A stretch of 7,201 bases of DNA from Fidelibacterota bacterium (GTDB taxonomy: Bacteria > Pseudomonadota > Alphaproteobacteria > Rhodospirillales > Rhodospirillaceae), in assembly GCA_947473445.1 (NCBI GenBank), contig CANJEU010000104.1, positions 1-7,201 on the forward strand, written 5' to 3'. The translations under genes were made by a program, and so were the position numbers. Below are positions 5,241 to 7,201 of this stretch, piece by piece; positions within the stretch are counted from its first letter, which is position 1, and every line of letters begins with the position of its first letter. The notes beneath the pieces are model-generated. The model was not told the DNA's origin. It saw nothing but the letters and a program-made list of their open reading frames with translations, and ran no database searches.

Positions 5241-7201
5241 ATGACCGCCGCCGTCCGTAGCCAGAATGTGCCGTTCCTGCCGCCCGCATGGGCCGCGATG
5301 CTCAAGCGCGCCGCGCTGTTTGCCGCGGGTCTTGGCGTGGTGCTGTTGTGCACGGCCGCGCTGCTCGCGCTGATCAGTTATTCGCGGGACGATCCTTCGC
5401 TCAATACGGCAACGAGCCTCACGCCGCAGAACGCCCTTGGGTTTACGGGCGCGATCATGGCCGACGCGCTGTTGCAGACGGTGGGCCTCGGCGCGCTTGC
5501 TATTTTGCTGGCGATCGGCGCCTGGGGCGTACGCCTGATGAAGGGCGAAACGGTCGGCTGGCTGTGGTTGCGCACGGTTGCGGTGATCACGGCCTCGCTT
5601 CTACTCGCCGTCGGTCTCGAATTCGTTCCCGCGTTTGCGGCCTGGCCCATCGCGGCCGGCTTGGGTGGCTCGGCCGGTGAAATCCTTCTCAATCTGATTG
5701 CGGTGCATAGCGGCGCAACGCTTGGCCTTGCGCCCGTGGTACTCGGCCTCAGCGCCGCGACGAGCCTGATCGCCGCGACCGTCGGCGTTGGACTTCTGCT
5801 CTGGGCGATGACCGTGCGCTTTGCTGTGGCGGGCGCGGCCTGCGTTGCCCTTGCGCGTGGGGCCGCGCGCGCCAGCGTGTTCCTGGCCCGCGCCCCGCTT
5901 GCGCTGCTGGACCGGATGCCCAAAGCCGATCTCGCGCCTAAGCCCGTAAAGGCTAAGCGTACGCGTATCGAGCCCACGCCTTCGCCTGACCGCGAGGACG
6001 AAGCCGACGCGCCGGCGCAGGCCCGCGCGATCATCGACGCGGACGAGGACGAACACGAAGACGAAGAAATTGAGGAAGCCCCGCGCCGCGAGACCGCGGT
6101 GGTGGAAGTGCGCCAGAAGCCGGCCAAAGTTTCAAAGCGCGAAATGGCCGCGCGCCAGGGCGATCTGCTGCCTGCGGCGAAAAAAGGCTTCGAGCTTCCC
6201 CACCTCGATATACTCACTTCGCCCTCCTCACGCGTCGAGAAAATCGTCAGCAAGGAAGCCCTGGAAAACAACGCCCGGATGCTCGAGTCCGTGCTCGAAG
6301 ACTTCGGCATCAAAGGCCAGATCATCAAGGTGCGTCCGGGCCCCGTCGTCACGCTGTACGAACTTGAACCCGCGCCCGGAACCAAGACCTCGCGCGTCGT
6401 CTCGCTGGCCGACGACATCGCCCGCTCCATGAGCGCGGTGGCGGTGCGTATCGCCGTCGTTCCGGGGCGCAGCGTCATCGGCATCGAACTGCCCAACGCT
6501 CACCGCGAAACGGTTTACCTGCGCGAACAACTCGCGACGGAAGAATTCGAGCGCAGCGAAGCCAAGCTCATCATGGCGCTCGGCAAGGACATCGGCGGCG
6601 CGCCGATCCTGGCCGACCTTGCGCGCATGCCGCACTTGCTGGTGGCCGGGACCACCGGCTCGGGCAAGTCGGTGGCCATCAACACCATGATCATGTCGCT
6701 GCTGTATCGCAACACGCCCAAAGACGTGCGCCTGATCATGATCGATCCGAAGATGCTTGAGCTGTCGGTCTACGACGGTATCCCGCATCTGCTGACGCCG
6801 GTCGTGACCGATCCGGGCAAGGCCGTCATGGCGCTGAAATGGGCCGTGCGCGAGATGGAAAACCGCTACCGCTCCATGTCGCAGCTCTCGGTGCGCAATA
6901 TCACCGGCTACAACCAGCGCCTTGGCGAAGCGGCCAAGAGCGGCAAGACCCTGACGCGCACCGTGCAGACGGGCTTTGATCCGGGCACCGGCAAACCGAC
7001 CTATGAGGAACAGGCGCTCGACCTAACGCCGTTGCCCTATATCGTCGTTATCATCGATGAAATGGCCGACCTGATGCTGGTCGCGGGCAAGGATGTCGAA
7101 GCGGCGGTACAGCGCTTGGCGCAAATGGCGCGCGCGGCCGGCATTCACGTCATCATGGCGACCCAGCGTCCGTCAGTAGACGTGATCACGGGCACCATCA
7201 A
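5241..7201 (+). CDS. ftsK: DNA translocase FtsK (3' end beyond window)
   Basis: FtsK is anchored at the division septum. It pumps chromosomal DNA as a hexameric ATPase and activates XerCD recombination at dif to resolve chromosome dimers (family knowledge). 653 codons are visible and the frame runs off the right edge without a stop. The N-terminus has hydrophobic segments at about 24-47, 73-94, 109-130 and 163-204, consistent with the usual four-helix membrane domain; the last stretch may hold one long or two short helices. A polar linker of roughly 115 residues follows, with an acidic patch at 266-280. The motor domain starts around 320, with Walker A GTTGSGKS (470-477), Walker B IVVIIDE (601-607) followed by MADLM, and ATQRPSVDVITG (640-651) just before the cut. 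The end of the motor and the C-terminal winged-helix gamma domain that reads KOPS must lie outside the window. The linker is far shorter than that of E. coli FtsK. It is probably cotranscribed with dapC. Confidence 0.95.
   Translation, partial: MTAAVRSQNVPFLPPAWAAMLKRAALFAAGLGVVLLCTAALLALISYSRDDPSLNTATSLTPQNALGFTGAIMADALLQTVGLGALAILLAIGAWGVRLMKGETVGWLWLRTVAVITASLLLAVGLEFVPAFAAWPIAAGLGGSAGEILLNLIAVHSGATLGLAPVVLGLSAATSLIAATVGVGLLLWAMTVRFAVAGAACVALARGAARASVFLARAPLALLDRMPKADLAPKPVKAKRTRIEPTPSPDREDEADAPAQARAIIDADEDEHEDEEIEEAPRRETAVVEVRQKPAKVSKREMAARQGDLLPAAKKGFELPHLDILTSPSSRVEKIVSKEALENNARMLESVLEDFGIKGQIIKVRPGPVVTLYELEPAPGTKTSRVVSLADDIARSMSAVAVRIAVVPGRSVIGIELPNAHRETVYLREQLATEEFERSEAKLIMALGKDIGGAPILADLARMPHLLVAGTTGSGKSVAINTMIMSLLYRNTPKDVRLIMIDPKMLELSVYDGIPHLLTPVVTDPGKAVMALKWAVREMENRYRSMSQLSVRNITGYNQRLGEAAKSGKTLTRTVQTGFDPGTGKPTYEEQALDLTPLPYIVVIIDEMADLMLVAGKDVEAAVQRLAQMARAAGIHVIMATQRPSVDVITGTI

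Noticed and set aside
5378..6496. 372-codon open frame on the minus strand
   Set aside because: It lies fully antisense to the clearly conserved ftsK, has a low-complexity Ser/Arg/Ala-rich product with no recognisable domain, and is typical of shadow frames in GC-rich coding DNA.

Overview
The window is a GC-rich, densely packed stretch of a bacterial chromosome that looks alphaproteobacterial. The basis is the gene content and order: hrcA divergent from an rph-rdgB-hemW run, followed by a DapC-type aminotransferase next to ftsK. I cannot assign a genus. All genes are core housekeeping genes, and I see no mobile element, CRISPR array, tRNA, rRNA, phage gene or defence system.

Layout: (1) Positions 1-1044, minus strand: hrcA, the heat-shock repressor, whose last few codons lie beyond the left edge. 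(2) Positions 1045-1262: divergent intergenic region with a good sigma70-type promoter pointing towards hrcA and two small perfect inverted repeats in the rph leader. No CIRCE operator is visible. (3) Positions 1263-3781, plus strand: rph (RNase PH), rdgB (XTP/dITP pyrophosphatase) and hemW (radical SAM heme chaperone). The intergenic gaps are 1 and 7 bases, so this is almost certainly one operon with coupled translation. (4) Positions 3782-4007: a comparatively AT-rich gap with a weak hairpin plus T-run and a promoter candidate with a strong -10. (5) Positions 4008-5213, plus: a PLP-dependent aminotransferase that closely resembles succinyl-diaminopimelate transaminase (DapC). (6) Positions 5241-7201, plus: ftsK, cut by the right edge within the motor domain, 27 bases behind the aminotransferase and probably cotranscribed with it.

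Functionally the left half combines protein-folding stress control (HrcA), 3'-end RNA trimming (RNase PH), nucleotide-pool cleaning (RdgB) and heme handling (HemW). The right half links supply of the peptidoglycan/lysine precursor diaminopimelate with the divisome DNA translocase FtsK. I did not find an undescribed system. The observations worth a second look are small and lie in the two intergenic regions.
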